From the NCBI GenBank assembly GCA_000227505.4, contig AGIF02000001.1:62001-126000 (forward strand): a stretch of DNA of 64,000 bases, read 5' to 3'. The notes beneath the pieces are model-generated. The model worked only from the letters and a program-made list of their open reading frames with translations. It was not told where the DNA came from and did no database searches. Below are positions 25,514-34,439 of this stretch, one piece after another (position 1 is the stretch's first letter; each line of letters opens with the position of its first letter). The translations under genes were made by a program, and so were the position numbers. Source of the DNA: a gamma proteobacterium HIMB55 (GTDB taxonomy: Bacteria; Pseudomonadota; Gammaproteobacteria; Pseudomonadales; Halieaceae).

Positions 25514-26539
25514 CTAGTCGAATAGCAAAAACTCAACACGAGCCTCGATCGCCCACGCACTTTCTCTTGGCGCATAGGGTTCGTCGACTCGATAGTTATA
25601 GGTGGGTTCGAGCTCGAAGAATAAAAATTTGCGCAAGGCTTGGGCTCTGAAACGCAGGCCCAGCTGATAGTTATTTACGAAGCTGTGTGGTTTGGTTTGA
25701 CCTTGAACCTCAAAGTATAAGAACGATGCGCGCTCAAACCCGTCTGCATCGGTCCACTGTCGTACTCTGCCAAAATTCGTCGACCACTCGGCGCCCTCAG
25801 CATCCCTACCCAGCAAGATACGGTTCTGTGTCCTCAGGAGAGAGGTATCGGACAACACATAGTCGACGTCGAGCTTTGTCGTCGCGTAAGCCCCGTCGTC
25901 AAGGTCGTACTGAGCACGTTGGGAAAATCGGAGTGCCGTGTTTTCGTTAAACATCGTGTGATATCGATATTTAAATCCAGGTTTTGGTCCTGAGCTCGAC
26001 AGACCTACGGTGAGGTCGGTTCGGTGTTTGCCGCTTTCACTCTCATCTAAATTGACTTGAATACCGACCTGACTCTGCGAGGGGTCATTTTGATCGCCAC
26101 GAATAAGTTCATCAGGGTCATCGCCTCTGAAGACAAGATCGACGCGATTTGCGAGCCTAGGTAGGTCAATTTTTCCGCCAACCGTGACGCGATTTTGATT
26201 TGGAAAGCGCTCGTCCCACTGAGTACTGACCTTAATCCTTAGCCGCGATTCCGCTGTTTCCGCGTCGCCCTCAACGTCACCAAAAAAGCTATCAACCCAG
26301 CGCGTGAGGGCCATTGTTTGATCGGTTGCAAAGCGATGGCTGGAATCTACCCAGCCGGATTCAGGGGACTCAACCACTTCATCAACCGCTTCCTCATTCA
26401 GCACTTGGTTATTGGTCTCGTCCTCTGTCACTGAGTCTTGCTCAGCGTGAGCTGGAGCCGCGACGAGAATGAACGCCGTAAAACTGGCAAGTAATGACCG
26501 CGCGAGGGGCGCGTTTAGAGACACACCGTGGATTGTCAT
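25514..26539 (-). CDS. exported protein, probable outer-membrane beta-barrel
   Basis: 341 aa. It has a signal peptide ending PAHA near residue 32. After an acidic stretch (about 35-70) the sequence alternates polar and hydrophobic residues in repeated 9-11 residue strands (for example VTVGGKIDLPRLANRVDLVF, RTDLTVGLSSSGPKPGFKYRY, LGLRFRAQALRKFLFFELEP) and ends with a short strand VEFLLFD, the pattern of an outer-membrane barrel. I do not recognise the family. It starts 27 bp after the rsgA stop on the same strand, so it may be transcribed with rsgA, and converges with the phoH-like gene. Confidence 0.65.
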   Translation of the reverse strand: MTIHGVSLNAPLARSLLASFTAFILVAAPAHAEQDSVTEDETNNQVLNEEAVDEVVESPESGWVDSSHRFATDQTMALTRWVDSFFGDVEGDAETAESRLRIKVSTQWDERFPNQNRVTVGGKIDLPRLANRVDLVFRGDDPDELIRGDQNDPSQSQVGIQVNLDESESGKHRTDLTVGLSSSGPKPGFKYRYHTMFNENTALRFSQRAQYDLDDGAYATTKLDVDYVLSDTSLLRTQNRILLGRDAEGAEWSTNFGRVRQWTDADGFERASFLYFEVQGQTKPHSFVNNYQLGLRFRAQALRKFLFFELEPTYNYRVDEPYAPRESAWAIEARVEFLLFD

Positions 26540-26566
26540 GGACTCAGTCTATGACAAAAAACTCAA

Positions 26567-27535
26567 TCAATGCGATTTGTTGGCTATGTCATTAACGATA
26601 TTGACGAAGCTGTCGTAGCGATCCTGCGATAGGTCTCCTGTCTCTAATGCAGAGAGTACCGCGCAGCCTTGCTCAACCAAGTGCCGGCAGTCTCGGTATT
26701 TGCACCGGTCTATGAACGGCTGAAAGTCTCTAAAGCCCGGCGCTACATCCTCGGCTGCGACGTGCTGTAGGCTGAACTCGCGTATTCCAGGTGAGTCGAT
26801 GATCAGGCCACCCTCCGGTCTTCGAAATACCTCAGTCGTTGTTGTGGTGTGCTTGCCCTTGAGAACGCTCTCGGACAGCGCGCCGACGCGAAGCTCTTGG
26901 TCAGGTATCAATCGGTTGATCATCGATGACTTACCAACGCCACTTTGTCCCACAAAGACCGTTGTTTGTTCGCCCAATAAATCACTTAGGGCTTTTGTGG
27001 ATTGTTCATCTGGACCGGTTTCGATGATCGAATATCCAATAGCCTCGTAGCGATTCAAGAGTGCTCGGCTCTCAGGGCTGGATGCCACAAGGTCTGACTT
27101 ATTTAGTGCAATAACCGTCTCAATGCCTTCCAGGTGGGCTGCAACCAAATAGCGATCGATCAAGTTGCCAAAGGGTTCAGGCTCGGGTGCTATCACGATA
27201 ATGATGAGATCGACATTGGCGGCCACCGCTTTCAGTTGGCCGCGAACATCGGGGCGTTTTATCTCCGATTGACGTTCGAGTTGTGTTGAGACCACGGCGC
27301 CCTGTTCGTTTTTTTGCCAGAGAACACGATCTCCAGCGACGAGGTGTGCAAGATTGGGCCGCAGGTGACAGCGATGCACCTCATGCTGGTCATCCATAAC
27401 AACAGCAGCTTTGCTGAAACGAGCGATGATGCCCTCGAGGTCTTCTCCCTCACCCAGCAACGAATTCTCCCTGCGTTTCTCCGCATTTTGCTCGATTTGC
27501 CGTCGCTGCCTGTCCGTTAGTCGCCGATTTGCCAT
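26567..27535 (-). CDS. rsgA: ribosome small-subunit-dependent GTPase RsgA
   Basis: 322 aa. A late 30S assembly factor with circularly permuted GTPase motifs, seen here in the permuted order: G4 ALNKSDLV, then G1 GQSGVGKSSMIN, then G3 DSPGIREF. An N-terminal OB fold lies at about 40-115 and the C-terminal zinc knuckle reads CKYRDCRHLVEQGCAV. Divergent from orn with a 68-bp gap, the common gammaproteobacterial rsgA-orn arrangement. Confidence 0.97.
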   Translation of the reverse strand: MANRRLTDRQRRQIEQNAEKRRENSLLGEGEDLEGIIARFSKAAVVMDDQHEVHRCHLRPNLAHLVAGDRVLWQKNEQGAVVSTQLERQSEIKRPDVRGQLKAVAANVDLIIIVIAPEPEPFGNLIDRYLVAAHLEGIETVIALNKSDLVASSPESRALLNRYEAIGYSIIETGPDEQSTKALSDLLGEQTTVFVGQSGVGKSSMINRLIPDQELRVGALSESVLKGKHTTTTTEVFRRPEGGLIIDSPGIREFSLQHVAAEDVAPGFRDFQPFIDRCKYRDCRHLVEQGCAVLSALETGDLSQDRYDSFVNIVNDIANKSH

Positions 27536-27603
27536 TCGTTCAGTGTAACCTGTCGCAATGATCCCGTTGGGGGGATTTAACTATTTTTGTGGAGTAGTGG
27601 GTC

Positions 27604-28146
27604 ATGACGAGCGAGCAACGGCTAATTTGGGTTGATATGGAAATGACGGGACTCGACCCTGACACCGATGTTGTGATTGAAATCGCCAGTATCGTGACGA
27701 CTACAGACCTAGAGGTTCTGGCGGAGGGCCCCGTCATTGCGATCCACCAGAGCGACGCCACGCTTGCGAAGATGGACGAGTGGAACACCCGAACCCATGG
27801 TGAATCAGGCTTGGTTGATCGGGTGCGAGCAAGCTCTACTGATGAGGCGGCTGCCACCGAACTCACTCTGGAATTTTTTAAGGAGTGGGTTGAGCCCAAT
27901 ACTTCTCCCATGTGCGGAAACTCAATCGGTCAGGACCGCCGTTTCATGGCAAGGCACATGCCAGAGCTCGAAGCGTTTTTTCACTACAGAAATCTCGATG
28001 TGACAACGCTCAAGCTGCTTGCAGGCTACTGGCGGGCAGATCTTCCTGCGCACCCCAAGCAAAATGCCCACGAAGCCTTAGCTGACATTCGGGAATCGAT
28101 CGAGGAGTTGCGGTATTACCGGGAGCACCTCATCCGAAGTGCATAA
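27604..28146 (+). CDS. orn: oligoribonuclease
   Basis: 180 aa, standard length. A DEDDh 3'-5' exonuclease that finishes RNA decay by degrading two-nucleotide RNAs, and also pGpG. Motifs: [15 protein letters not shown] (Exo I), [10 protein letters not shown] (Exo II), [12 protein letters not shown] (Exo III). A GTG is followed closely by the ATG; the ATG at 27604 with GGAGTAGTG upstream is used. Divergent from rsgA. Confidence 0.97.
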   Translation: MTSEQRLIWVDMEMTGLDPDTDVVIEIASIVTTTDLEVLAEGPVIAIHQSDATLAKMDEWNTRTHGESGLVDRVRASSTDEAAATELTLEFFKEWVEPNTSPMCGNSIGQDRRFMARHMPELEAFFHYRNLDVTTLKLLAGYWRADLPAHPKQNAHEALADIRESIEELRYYREHLIRSA

Positions 28147-28332
28147 GCTCTTTTAGAGAGGCTGCCTTTGATACTGATAGCGGGATGGAACAAGGGCTTG
28201 ATTGGCAGAGCCGTTGTCATTGTTATCATCTTTGCGACTTGGCTATCTTGGCTCTCTGGACCTTTCATCAAGAGAGCTATAATCGGGAGCAGGGTAATCC
28301 GCGGAGTGGTTTCCCATACCCTCGACTTGGAC

Positions 28333-29397
28333 TCAGCGCTCGGCTCCTTGATGCCGGCCTAGGGCCCAAGCAACATGTTCTCGAACGATTTCTGAGGGAT
28401 GGTCCGCTCGGGCTTTTAAGGCAAGGATGATCGAGTCTGTTGTTTCGGCATTACCGAGTGCAACGGCGATATTTCGAAGCCAACGCTCATGCCCAATGCG
28501 CCGGATAGGCGAACCTTGCAGTCGCTGCTCGAACTCGTCCTCGCTCCAGGCAAATAACGACACGAGATCGGGGTTGGCGAGTTCGCCACGGGGTTCGAAA
28601 TCGGGCTCTTTGCTAATCGATGCGAACTTATTCCAAGGACAGACCAGTTGGCAGTCGTCGCATCCATAGATGCGATTGCCCATTTTTGATCTCAATTCAA
28701 GATCTATCGAACCTTTATGCTCGATGGTGAGATAGGAGATGCACCGCCGCGCATCCAAAACAAACGGCGCCATGAACGCATCGGTTGGGCAGGCTTCTAG
28801 GCAGGCACTGCAACTGCCACAGTGCTTCTCTCTTTTGGGCTCAGAGTGGGGTAGTGGTATGTCGGTATATATTTCGCCGAGAAAAAACCAGGACCCGGCC
28901 GATTCGTTGATGAGCATGCTGTTCTTCGCAATCCAGCCCATGCCCGCCTGTTCTGCGATAGCACGTTCGAGCACCGGTGCACTATCGACAAACGCTCGGA
29001 ATTCTCCAGAGGCGAGCTCTGTTCGAATGCGCTCAGCCAGCTTTGCCAGCCTGCTTCGAATTAACTTGTGATAGTCGCGCCCCAGTGCATAGCGGGAGAT
29101 AAACCCCTTGTCGCTGGACGCCATCACTTCCCAAGAATCTTCTGCTTCTGGGAGATAATCCATTCGGCACGATATGACGGTGCAGGTGCCGGGAACCAAT
29201 TCCTCGGGGCGGCTACGTTTAGTGCCATGGCGTGCCATCCAATCCATGGTTCCTTCGTATCCAGCGTCGAGCCATTTTTGCAGATAGCCCTCATGTGCAC
29301 CCAAGTCGACACCGGTAAAGCCTATATCCTGGAAACCCAGTTCTGCCGCCCAGTTTCTAATGGTTGCGATTAATTCGTTGTCGTTCTCGGTTTTCAC
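28333..29397 (-). CDS. queG: epoxyqueuosine reductase
   Basis: 354 aa from the GTG at 29395-29397 (VKTENDNELIATIRNW); the reading frame stays open to 29574 but that part overlaps tsaE and looks non-coding. QueG reduces epoxyqueuosine to queuosine in tRNA using cobalamin and two [4Fe-4S] clusters. Two cluster motifs are visible, CGSCSACLEACPTDAF and CDDCQLVCPWN, with the upstream domain ending GWIAKNSMLI. The C-terminal HEAT-like part (EHVAWALGRHQ) is present. Divergent from tsaE with a gap of 46 bp. Confidence 0.93.
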   Translation of the reverse strand: MKTENDNELIATIRNWAAELGFQDIGFTGVDLGAHEGYLQKWLDAGYEGTMDWMARHGTKRSRPEELVPGTCTVISCRMDYLPEAEDSWEVMASSDKGFISRYALGRDYHKLIRSRLAKLAERIRTELASGEFRAFVDSAPVLERAIAEQAGMGWIAKNSMLINESAGSWFFLGEIYTDIPLPHSEPKREKHCGSCSACLEACPTDAFMAPFVLDARRCISYLTIEHKGSIDLELRSKMGNRIYGCDDCQLVCPWNKFASISKEPDFEPRGELANPDLVSLFAWSEDEFEQRLQGSPIRRIGHERWLRNIAVALGNAETTDSIILALKARADHPSEIVREHVAWALGRHQGAER

Positions 29398-29443
29398 CCA
29401 AACATTGTGACAGATAAGGGGTTGAGCAAGGTACACTCCGCGC

Positions 29444-29926
29444 ATGGAGATCGAAGCACCCGTTATGACCTTCTTGAAAGACGAGAATGAGACCGTTTCA
29501 TTGGGGGGCGCGTTAAGCGCTGCTCTCCTGCCGGGCGCGGTTATCTTTCTCGAGGGAGATCTAGGTGCCGGCAAGACGACGCTTACCCGCGGTGTGCTCC
29601 GAGCGCAGGGTCATGAGGGCGCAGTCAAAAGTCCGACCTACACCTTGTGCGAGCCTTACCTCCTCTCAAGTGGGCAGCAGTTTTGTCATTTCGACCTCTA
29701 CCGTCTATCCGACCCAGAAGAGCTCGAGTATCTGGGCTTTCGAGACTACCTTGCGGCAAATGCCATTTTGTTCATCGAGTGGCCGAGTCGCGGCGAAGGG
29801 TGGTTGCCTACTGCGGATCTAACGGTCTCGCTCAGTGAGGTAAGGGGTGGTCGTGAGGTTTCGCTGACGGCCAATACCGAAACAGGTGAACTCATTCTCG
29901 ATCGTTTTGAGGCGCGAAGCGCATGA
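29444..29926 (+). CDS. tsaE: tRNA threonylcarbamoyladenosine biosynthesis ATPase TsaE
   Basis: 160 aa. A P-loop protein needed with TsaB, TsaC and TsaD to make the t6A37 modification of ANN-decoding tRNAs. Walker A is LEGDLGAGKTTLTRG, followed by the family signature VKSPTYTLCEPY, then FCHFDLYRL and the FIEWPSRGEG motif. The stop overlaps the start of the amidase gene by 4 bp (ATGA at 29923). First gene of the plus-strand block through to the YdcF-like gene. Confidence 0.95.
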   Translation: MEIEAPVMTFLKDENETVSLGGALSAALLPGAVIFLEGDLGAGKTTLTRGVLRAQGHEGAVKSPTYTLCEPYLLSSGQQFCHFDLYRLSDPEELEYLGFRDYLAANAILFIEWPSRGEGWLPTADLTVSLSEVRGGREVSLTANTETGELILDRFEARSA

Positions 29927-31272
29927 ATCGATTCGTTAGGTTATTCCGCCATCTTTTGGCAACCGTTGTTGCCCTCTCCTTTATCGTGGCAGAGGCGAGC
30001 GCCACCGTTGAGGTCAAAGACGTTCGATTGTGGCGCGCGCCAGACCACACCCGTATCGTTCTCGATCTCTCTGGCCCCACGACGCACAGCGTGATGGAGC
30101 TAAAAGCGCCGGACAGACTTGTTTTGGACGTCAGGGGAGCGGCGCTACAAGGCGTATTAACCGACTTGCCGCTTGAGGGAACACCGATTACGCGCGTCAG
30201 ATCTGGAATTCGTGGCGGCGAGGATTTGCGGGTGGTATTTGATCTAGCAGCCAAAATTGAGCCGTCGAGTTTCGAGCTAAAACCCAACGAGCGCACAGGT
30301 CATCGATTAGTGCTCGATCTGTATGACGCCACCCCTAAAGAGAAAGCTGAGGCGCCCAAGAAACCTACGAAGACCGTTCAACAAGTGGATACGCGTCGCC
30401 CAGTTGTGGTTGCAATCGACGCCGGGCACGGTGGGGAAGACCCTGGCGCCTCGGGCCCTAATAAGCTACGAGAAAAGACCGTGGTCTTGGCCATCGCCAA
30501 GCGATTGAAGAAAAAGCTGGAGGCCTCGCCCAACTACCGTCCTGTCATGATTCGATCGGGCGACTACTACGTGAGCTTAAAAGGGCGCCGTGAATTGGCG
30601 CGCAAACATCAAGCGGATCTGTTTGTATCGATCCACGCAGACGCTTTTACGCATCCCTCAGCCAATGGTGCCTCGGTTTACGCGCTTTCCACCCGTGGAG
30701 CCTCGTCAACAGCCGCGCAATTTTTAGCTGACAAAGAAAATGCGGCTGACTTGGTCGGCGGTGTTGCGGTGTCGGAAATGGACGATGTGCTCGCGGGCGT
30801 GCTCACAGATTTATCGATGACAGCAACCTTGGATTCCAGTCTGAGTGTTGGCAAAGAGGTGCTGGAGGAGATGGGCGATTTCGCGAGACTGCATAAAAAG
30901 CAGGTAGAGCAGGCAGCGTTCTCGGTACTTAAATCGCCAGATATTCCCTCGATACTTGTTGAGACGGGATTTATCTCCAATCCCAAGGAAGCGAAATCAC
31001 TCAATAGCGCCGGCTATCAAGAAAAAATGGCGTCTGCTATTTATCGTGGTGTCGATCGCTGGTTTGAAGCCTATCCGCCGCCGGGAACCTTATTTGCCCG
31101 TAGGCCTGAAGCTAACGGGACGGTCCGAACAGTGACCGTTGCCAGAGGCGATACTCTGTCTGAAATTGCGCGCCGATATGACGTTTCCGTTCGCGACTTG
31201 CGTTCAATGAATTCGCTCAGTTCAAGCACGATTCGGGTCGGCCAGGTGCTCAAGTTGCCGGAGTCCGGCTAA
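29923..31272 (+). CDS. amiB: N-acetylmuramoyl-L-alanine amidase (AmiB/AmiC type)
   Basis: 449 aa. A periplasmic zinc amidase that splits septal peptidoglycan so daughter cells can separate. Signal peptide (about 1-26), AMIN targeting domain (about 28-130), Amidase_3 catalytic domain (about 155-385) with VVAIDAGHGGEDPGA, VSIHADAF and ILVETGFISNPKEA, then a C-terminal LysM repeat (about 400-447, VARGDTLSEIARRYDVSVRD). The LysM at the end and the tsaE-amiB-mutL order are typical of AmiB. It overlaps tsaE by 4 bp, and the last base of its TAA stop is the first base of the mutL ATG. Confidence 0.95.
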   Translation: MNRFVRLFRHLLATVVALSFIVAEASATVEVKDVRLWRAPDHTRIVLDLSGPTTHSVMELKAPDRLVLDVRGAALQGVLTDLPLEGTPITRVRSGIRGGEDLRVVFDLAAKIEPSSFELKPNERTGHRLVLDLYDATPKEKAEAPKKPTKTVQQVDTRRPVVVAIDAGHGGEDPGASGPNKLREKTVVLAIAKRLKKKLEASPNYRPVMIRSGDYYVSLKGRRELARKHQADLFVSIHADAFTHPSANGASVYALSTRGASSTAAQFLADKENAADLVGGVAVSEMDDVLAGVLTDLSMTATLDSSLSVGKEVLEEMGDFARLHKKQVEQAAFSVLKSPDIPSILVETGFISNPKEAKSLNSAGYQEKMASAIYRGVDRWFEAYPPPGTLFARRPEANGTVRTVTVARGDTLSEIARRYDVSVRDLRSMNSLSSSTIRVGQVLKLPESG

Positions 31273-33158
31273 TGACAGCCCCAAAGATCCGTCAGCTCGA
31301 CAATCGACTCGCGAACCAAATAGCCGCAGGAGAGGTTGTTGAGCGACCTGCGTCTGTGGTGAAGGAGTTATTGGAAAATGCCATCGATGCCCAGGCCGGC
31401 GTCGTCTCGGTCGATATTGAAGAGGGTGGCGTTAAGCGTATTCGGATCACTGATAACGGAATCGGGATTGCTGACGAGGACCTGCCTCTAGCACTGGCGC
31501 GCCACGCTACCAGCAAGATAGCCTCTATCGATGATTTGGAGGCCGTGGCGACGCTGGGGTTTCGAGGCGAAGCCTTGGCATCCATTGCTTCGGTTTCAAA
31601 GCTATCTATCACCTCCAATACTTCCGACCTGCCGGCGAACGGCCGATCTGCGTACTGCGAGGGGCGGGAGATGCAGGTGAGCATCTCGCCGCAGGCGCAC
31701 CCTCGGGGCACAACGCTCGATATTCGAGATTTGTTCTATAACACCCCTGCTCGGCGAAAGTTTCTGCGCACGGAGCGCACGGAATACGCACGTATCGAGG
31801 AAGTGGTGAAGCGGACTGCGCTCGCGCATCCTGAGGTTGCCTTTGTCTTGTCGCACAACGGCAAAGTCATCCAAAGACTTCCTGCAGGTTCCGCAGATGC
31901 AGATCTGCAACGGCGCGTCATTGGCGTATGTGGCGAGGCCTTCGCACACCAGAGCGTGGTGGTTGACCGTGTGGCTCACGGGCTATCGCTCCGTGGTTGG
32001 GTGGGTCTCCCAACGTTCTCCCGTGCGCAAGCAGATCTGCAGTACTTCTTCGTAAATGGCCGGGTCGTCAAAGACAAGGTAATCACACACGCAGTCCGTC
32101 AGGCATACCGTGACGTTCTTTATGGCGGGAGACATCCTGCCTACGTGCTTTTCCTAGACCTCGACGCCAATCGAGTTGACGTCAACGTTCACCCCACCAA
32201 GCATGAAGTGAGGTTCCGAGACAGTCGATCGGTACACGGTTTTGTATTCAGTACCTTGGGGCGAACGCTGGCCGAGGTAAGACCTGGCGATCACACCAAC
32301 GAAGCTAACGTCAGCGATCTTGCTGAGAGCACATTCGAGCAGGTATCCATGGGTCTCGATATCCCGACAAACCGTTCTGTCGATGTAACTTCTACAAGGG
32401 AAGAAAGATCGAGTGTCGACAGTGCCTCGCTACCGAGTACCGGTTTATCGAGTATGGATGGTTCGTGGATCCAGGACTCCATTGGCTCGGCTTCTCAGTC
32501 AATGGCTCCGCGAACACCAGCAGCCGGGCTTGTGCCTCAAAGTTCGATAGCGACGGATGTTTCTTCAGGTGAGGTACCACCGCTGGGCTTTGCTGTCGCT
32601 CACTTACACGGGGCTTATATCGTCGCGCAAAACGCCAACGGTATGGTGCTAGTGGACGCGCACGCAGCGCATGAGCGAATAACCTATGAACGGTTAAAAG
32701 CAGCTCGAGCTGCCAATGGACTTGCGCGGCAGCCACTGCTCGTCCCGATATCACTGCATCTTACTAGTGGTGAGATGGCAGCCTTCGAAGAGTTTTCCTC
32801 GGCCTTCGACGGTTTGGGTTTGGTTGTTGAAATAGCGGGTGAGAACAGTGTCTTGATCCGGGAGATTCCTGTTATCTTGGCCCGCGATAACGCAGAGCAA
32901 CTGGTGCGCGACGTCTTGGCTGATTTGGCTGAAGTTGGACACAGCGATCGGTTATCTGCGCGTATTGATGAGATATTGGCCACCATGGCTTGTCACGGTT
33001 CTATTCGCGCCAATCGCGCACTCTCTATTAGTGAAATGAATGCGTTACTTCGCGATATGGAAGTCACCGAGAACTCAGGTCAGTGTAATCATGGCCGACC
33101 GACATGGGTGCAACTTAGTCACGACGAGCTCGACAAGCTGTTCTTGCGAGGCCGTTAA
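31272..33158 (+). CDS. mutL: DNA mismatch repair protein MutL
   Basis: 628 aa. It couples MutS mismatch recognition to strand removal. The N-terminal GHKL ATPase contains IAAGEVVERPASVVKELLEN, DNGIGI and GFRGEALASIASV. The central linker (about 340-430) is long and Ser-rich. The C-terminal dimerisation domain includes DAHAAHERITYERLK and MACHGSIRANRAL. The metal-dependent endonuclease motif DQHAxxE of many MutL homologues reads DAHAAHE here, so a nicking activity cannot be ruled out from the sequence alone. It starts at the last base of the amidase stop codon. Confidence 0.96.
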   Translation: MTAPKIRQLDNRLANQIAAGEVVERPASVVKELLENAIDAQAGVVSVDIEEGGVKRIRITDNGIGIADEDLPLALARHATSKIASIDDLEAVATLGFRGEALASIASVSKLSITSNTSDLPANGRSAYCEGREMQVSISPQAHPRGTTLDIRDLFYNTPARRKFLRTERTEYARIEEVVKRTALAHPEVAFVLSHNGKVIQRLPAGSADADLQRRVIGVCGEAFAHQSVVVDRVAHGLSLRGWVGLPTFSRAQADLQYFFVNGRVVKDKVITHAVRQAYRDVLYGGRHPAYVLFLDLDANRVDVNVHPTKHEVRFRDSRSVHGFVFSTLGRTLAEVRPGDHTNEANVSDLAESTFEQVSMGLDIPTNRSVDVTSTREERSSVDSASLPSTGLSSMDGSWIQDSIGSASQSMAPRTPAAGLVPQSSIATDVSSGEVPPLGFAVAHLHGAYIVAQNANGMVLVDAHAAHERITYERLKAARAANGLARQPLLVPISLHLTSGEMAAFEEFSSAFDGLGLVVEIAGENSVLIREIPVILARDNAEQLVRDVLADLAEVGHSDRLSARIDEILATMACHGSIRANRALSISEMNALLRDMEVTENSGQCNHGRPTWVQLSHDELDKLFLRGR

Positions 33159-34061
33159 GTGACAGAGCCTCTGCTTTGTATCATGGGCCCCACAGCTGCT
33201 GGGAAGACCGATGCCGCAATCGCGCTTGCTCAAGCGTGCAATGCTGAGCTGATTAGCGTCGACTCAGCGCTCGTGTACCGGGGTCTGGAAATCGGCGCCG
33301 CCCAACCCGATTATCCTCATCATCTCATTGATATCCGAGATCCGCTTGAGATCTATACCGCAGCAGATTTTGTCGATGACGCTTTGGAGGCGGTTGAGGC
33401 CATCCGCGCGCGTGGGAAAGTGCCCATTTTTGTTGGCGGTACGATGATGTATTTCAAGGCGCTTCTGGACGGTCTCTCGGAGATGCCACCTTCAGACCCC
33501 GAGGTTCGTGCAGAAATAGAGAGGGAAGCGATTCAGCAAGGTTGGCCAGAAATGCACCGGCAGTTGCAGGCTGTTGATGCAGTGACCGCTGAGTCCTTGC
33601 ATCCAAATCACAGCCAGCGGATCTCACGGGCGCTCGAGGTGTATCGTCAAACTGGGGTGCCGATGAGTCACTGGCGTGAGCGCTCCCAAGGGCAGAAGCG
33701 AGATGCTATTTGTGTCGCACTGGCACCGGCAGAGCGACGTATTCTTCATGAAAGGATTGAGCTTCGGTTCGATCATATGCTCGCCAACGGATTCCTTGAC
33801 GAAGTCGAAGCGCTTTATCAGCGTGGCGATCTCCACGTCGATTTGCCGGCTGTAAGAGCAGTGGGATATCGACAACTTTGGTCACATTTGTCGCAGGAGT
33901 GTTCGCTCGAAACCGCGAGAGATAAAGGCATTGCGGCAACTCGGCAGTTAGCAAAGCGCCAAATTACGTGGCTTCGTGGCTGGTCTGGTCTACACTGGCT
34001 GGACAGCGGTGCAAAAAATGTACAAGAGCAGGTCAAAGGCCAGTTTAGGAACTACCTGTAG
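33159..34061 (+). CDS. miaA: tRNA dimethylallyltransferase
   Basis: 300 aa. It transfers the dimethylallyl group to A37 of tRNAs reading UNN codons. The P-loop GPTAAGKTDAAIAL, the catalytic region SVDSALVYRGLEIGAAQPD and the lower motifs VGGTMMYFKALLDGLSEMP and AVRAVGYRQLW are present. The start is a GTG placed immediately after the mutL TAA. In many gammaproteobacteria miaA and hfq are co-transcribed, but here three palindromes fill the gap before hfq. Confidence 0.97.
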   Translation: MTEPLLCIMGPTAAGKTDAAIALAQACNAELISVDSALVYRGLEIGAAQPDYPHHLIDIRDPLEIYTAADFVDDALEAVEAIRARGKVPIFVGGTMMYFKALLDGLSEMPPSDPEVRAEIEREAIQQGWPEMHRQLQAVDAVTAESLHPNHSQRISRALEVYRQTGVPMSHWRERSQGQKRDAICVALAPAERRILHERIELRFDHMLANGFLDEVEALYQRGDLHVDLPAVRAVGYRQLWSHLSQECSLETARDKGIAATRQLAKRQITWLRGWSGLHWLDSGAKNVQEQVKGQFRNYL

Positions 34062-34071
34062 GCACAGCTGT

Positions 34072-34130
34072 CGTAGTAAACTACGCGCCCCCAAATTTGG
34101 GGATATTGGGCCGCCTCGCTTTTTGCGGCC
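34072..34130 (+). promoter_or_regulatory. three consecutive palindromes in the hfq leader
   Basis: In the 91-bp miaA-hfq gap lie CGTAGT-AA-ACTACG (34072-34085), the perfect 14-bp palindrome CCCCAAATTTGGGG (34089-34102) and GGCCGC/GCGGCC with a 10-nt loop (34109-34130). None ends in a T-run suitable for an intrinsic terminator on the plus strand. They could be RNA hairpins for Hfq autoregulation or transcript processing, or protein operators. Confidence 0.6.
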
Positions 34131-34152
34131 GTTGACATTCTAAGGAGCTCCC

Positions 34153-34395
34153 ATGTCAAAAGGGCAAACGCTACAAGACCCTTACCTCAACGCACTCAGA
34201 AAGGAGCGCGTTCAGGTATCCATTTACCTCGTAAACGGAATCAAACTTCAGGGCCAAATCGAGTCATTCGACCAGTTCGTCGTACTGCTCAAAAATACCG
34301 TATCGCAGATGGTTTACAAGCACGCCATCTCAACAGTTGTTCCCGCCCGCAACGTTCGTATCCCGATCGCTGCGAACGAGGAAGAGGCTGCCTAA
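34153..34395 (+). CDS. hfq: RNA chaperone Hfq
   Basis: 80 aa. The ring-forming Sm-like protein that pairs small RNAs with mRNAs. Sm1 and Sm2 motifs are clear: [40 protein letters not shown] and the diagnostic [10 protein letters not shown]. The C-terminal tail after the Sm core is short (about 15 residues, acidic end EEEAA), unlike the long E. coli tail. Strong ribosome site AAGGAG. Followed by hflX after 44 bp. Confidence 0.98.
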   Translation: MSKGQTLQDPYLNALRKERVQVSIYLVNGIKLQGQIESFDQFVVLLKNTVSQMVYKHAISTVVPARNVRIPIAANEEEAA

Positions 34396-34439
34396 CATTG
34401 ATCGCCAGCGCGTCGCAGTAACACGCGTAGTTAACGTCA

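Noticed and set aside
28168-28362. 64-aa hydrophobic reading between orn and queG
   Set aside because: Starts with a rare codon without a convincing ribosome site and runs into the queG 3' end; composition is not distinctive enough.
29398-29574. N-terminal extension of QueG
   Set aside because: It overlaps the start of tsaE on the other strand and is not protein-like; the GTG at 29397 gives a normal QueG length.
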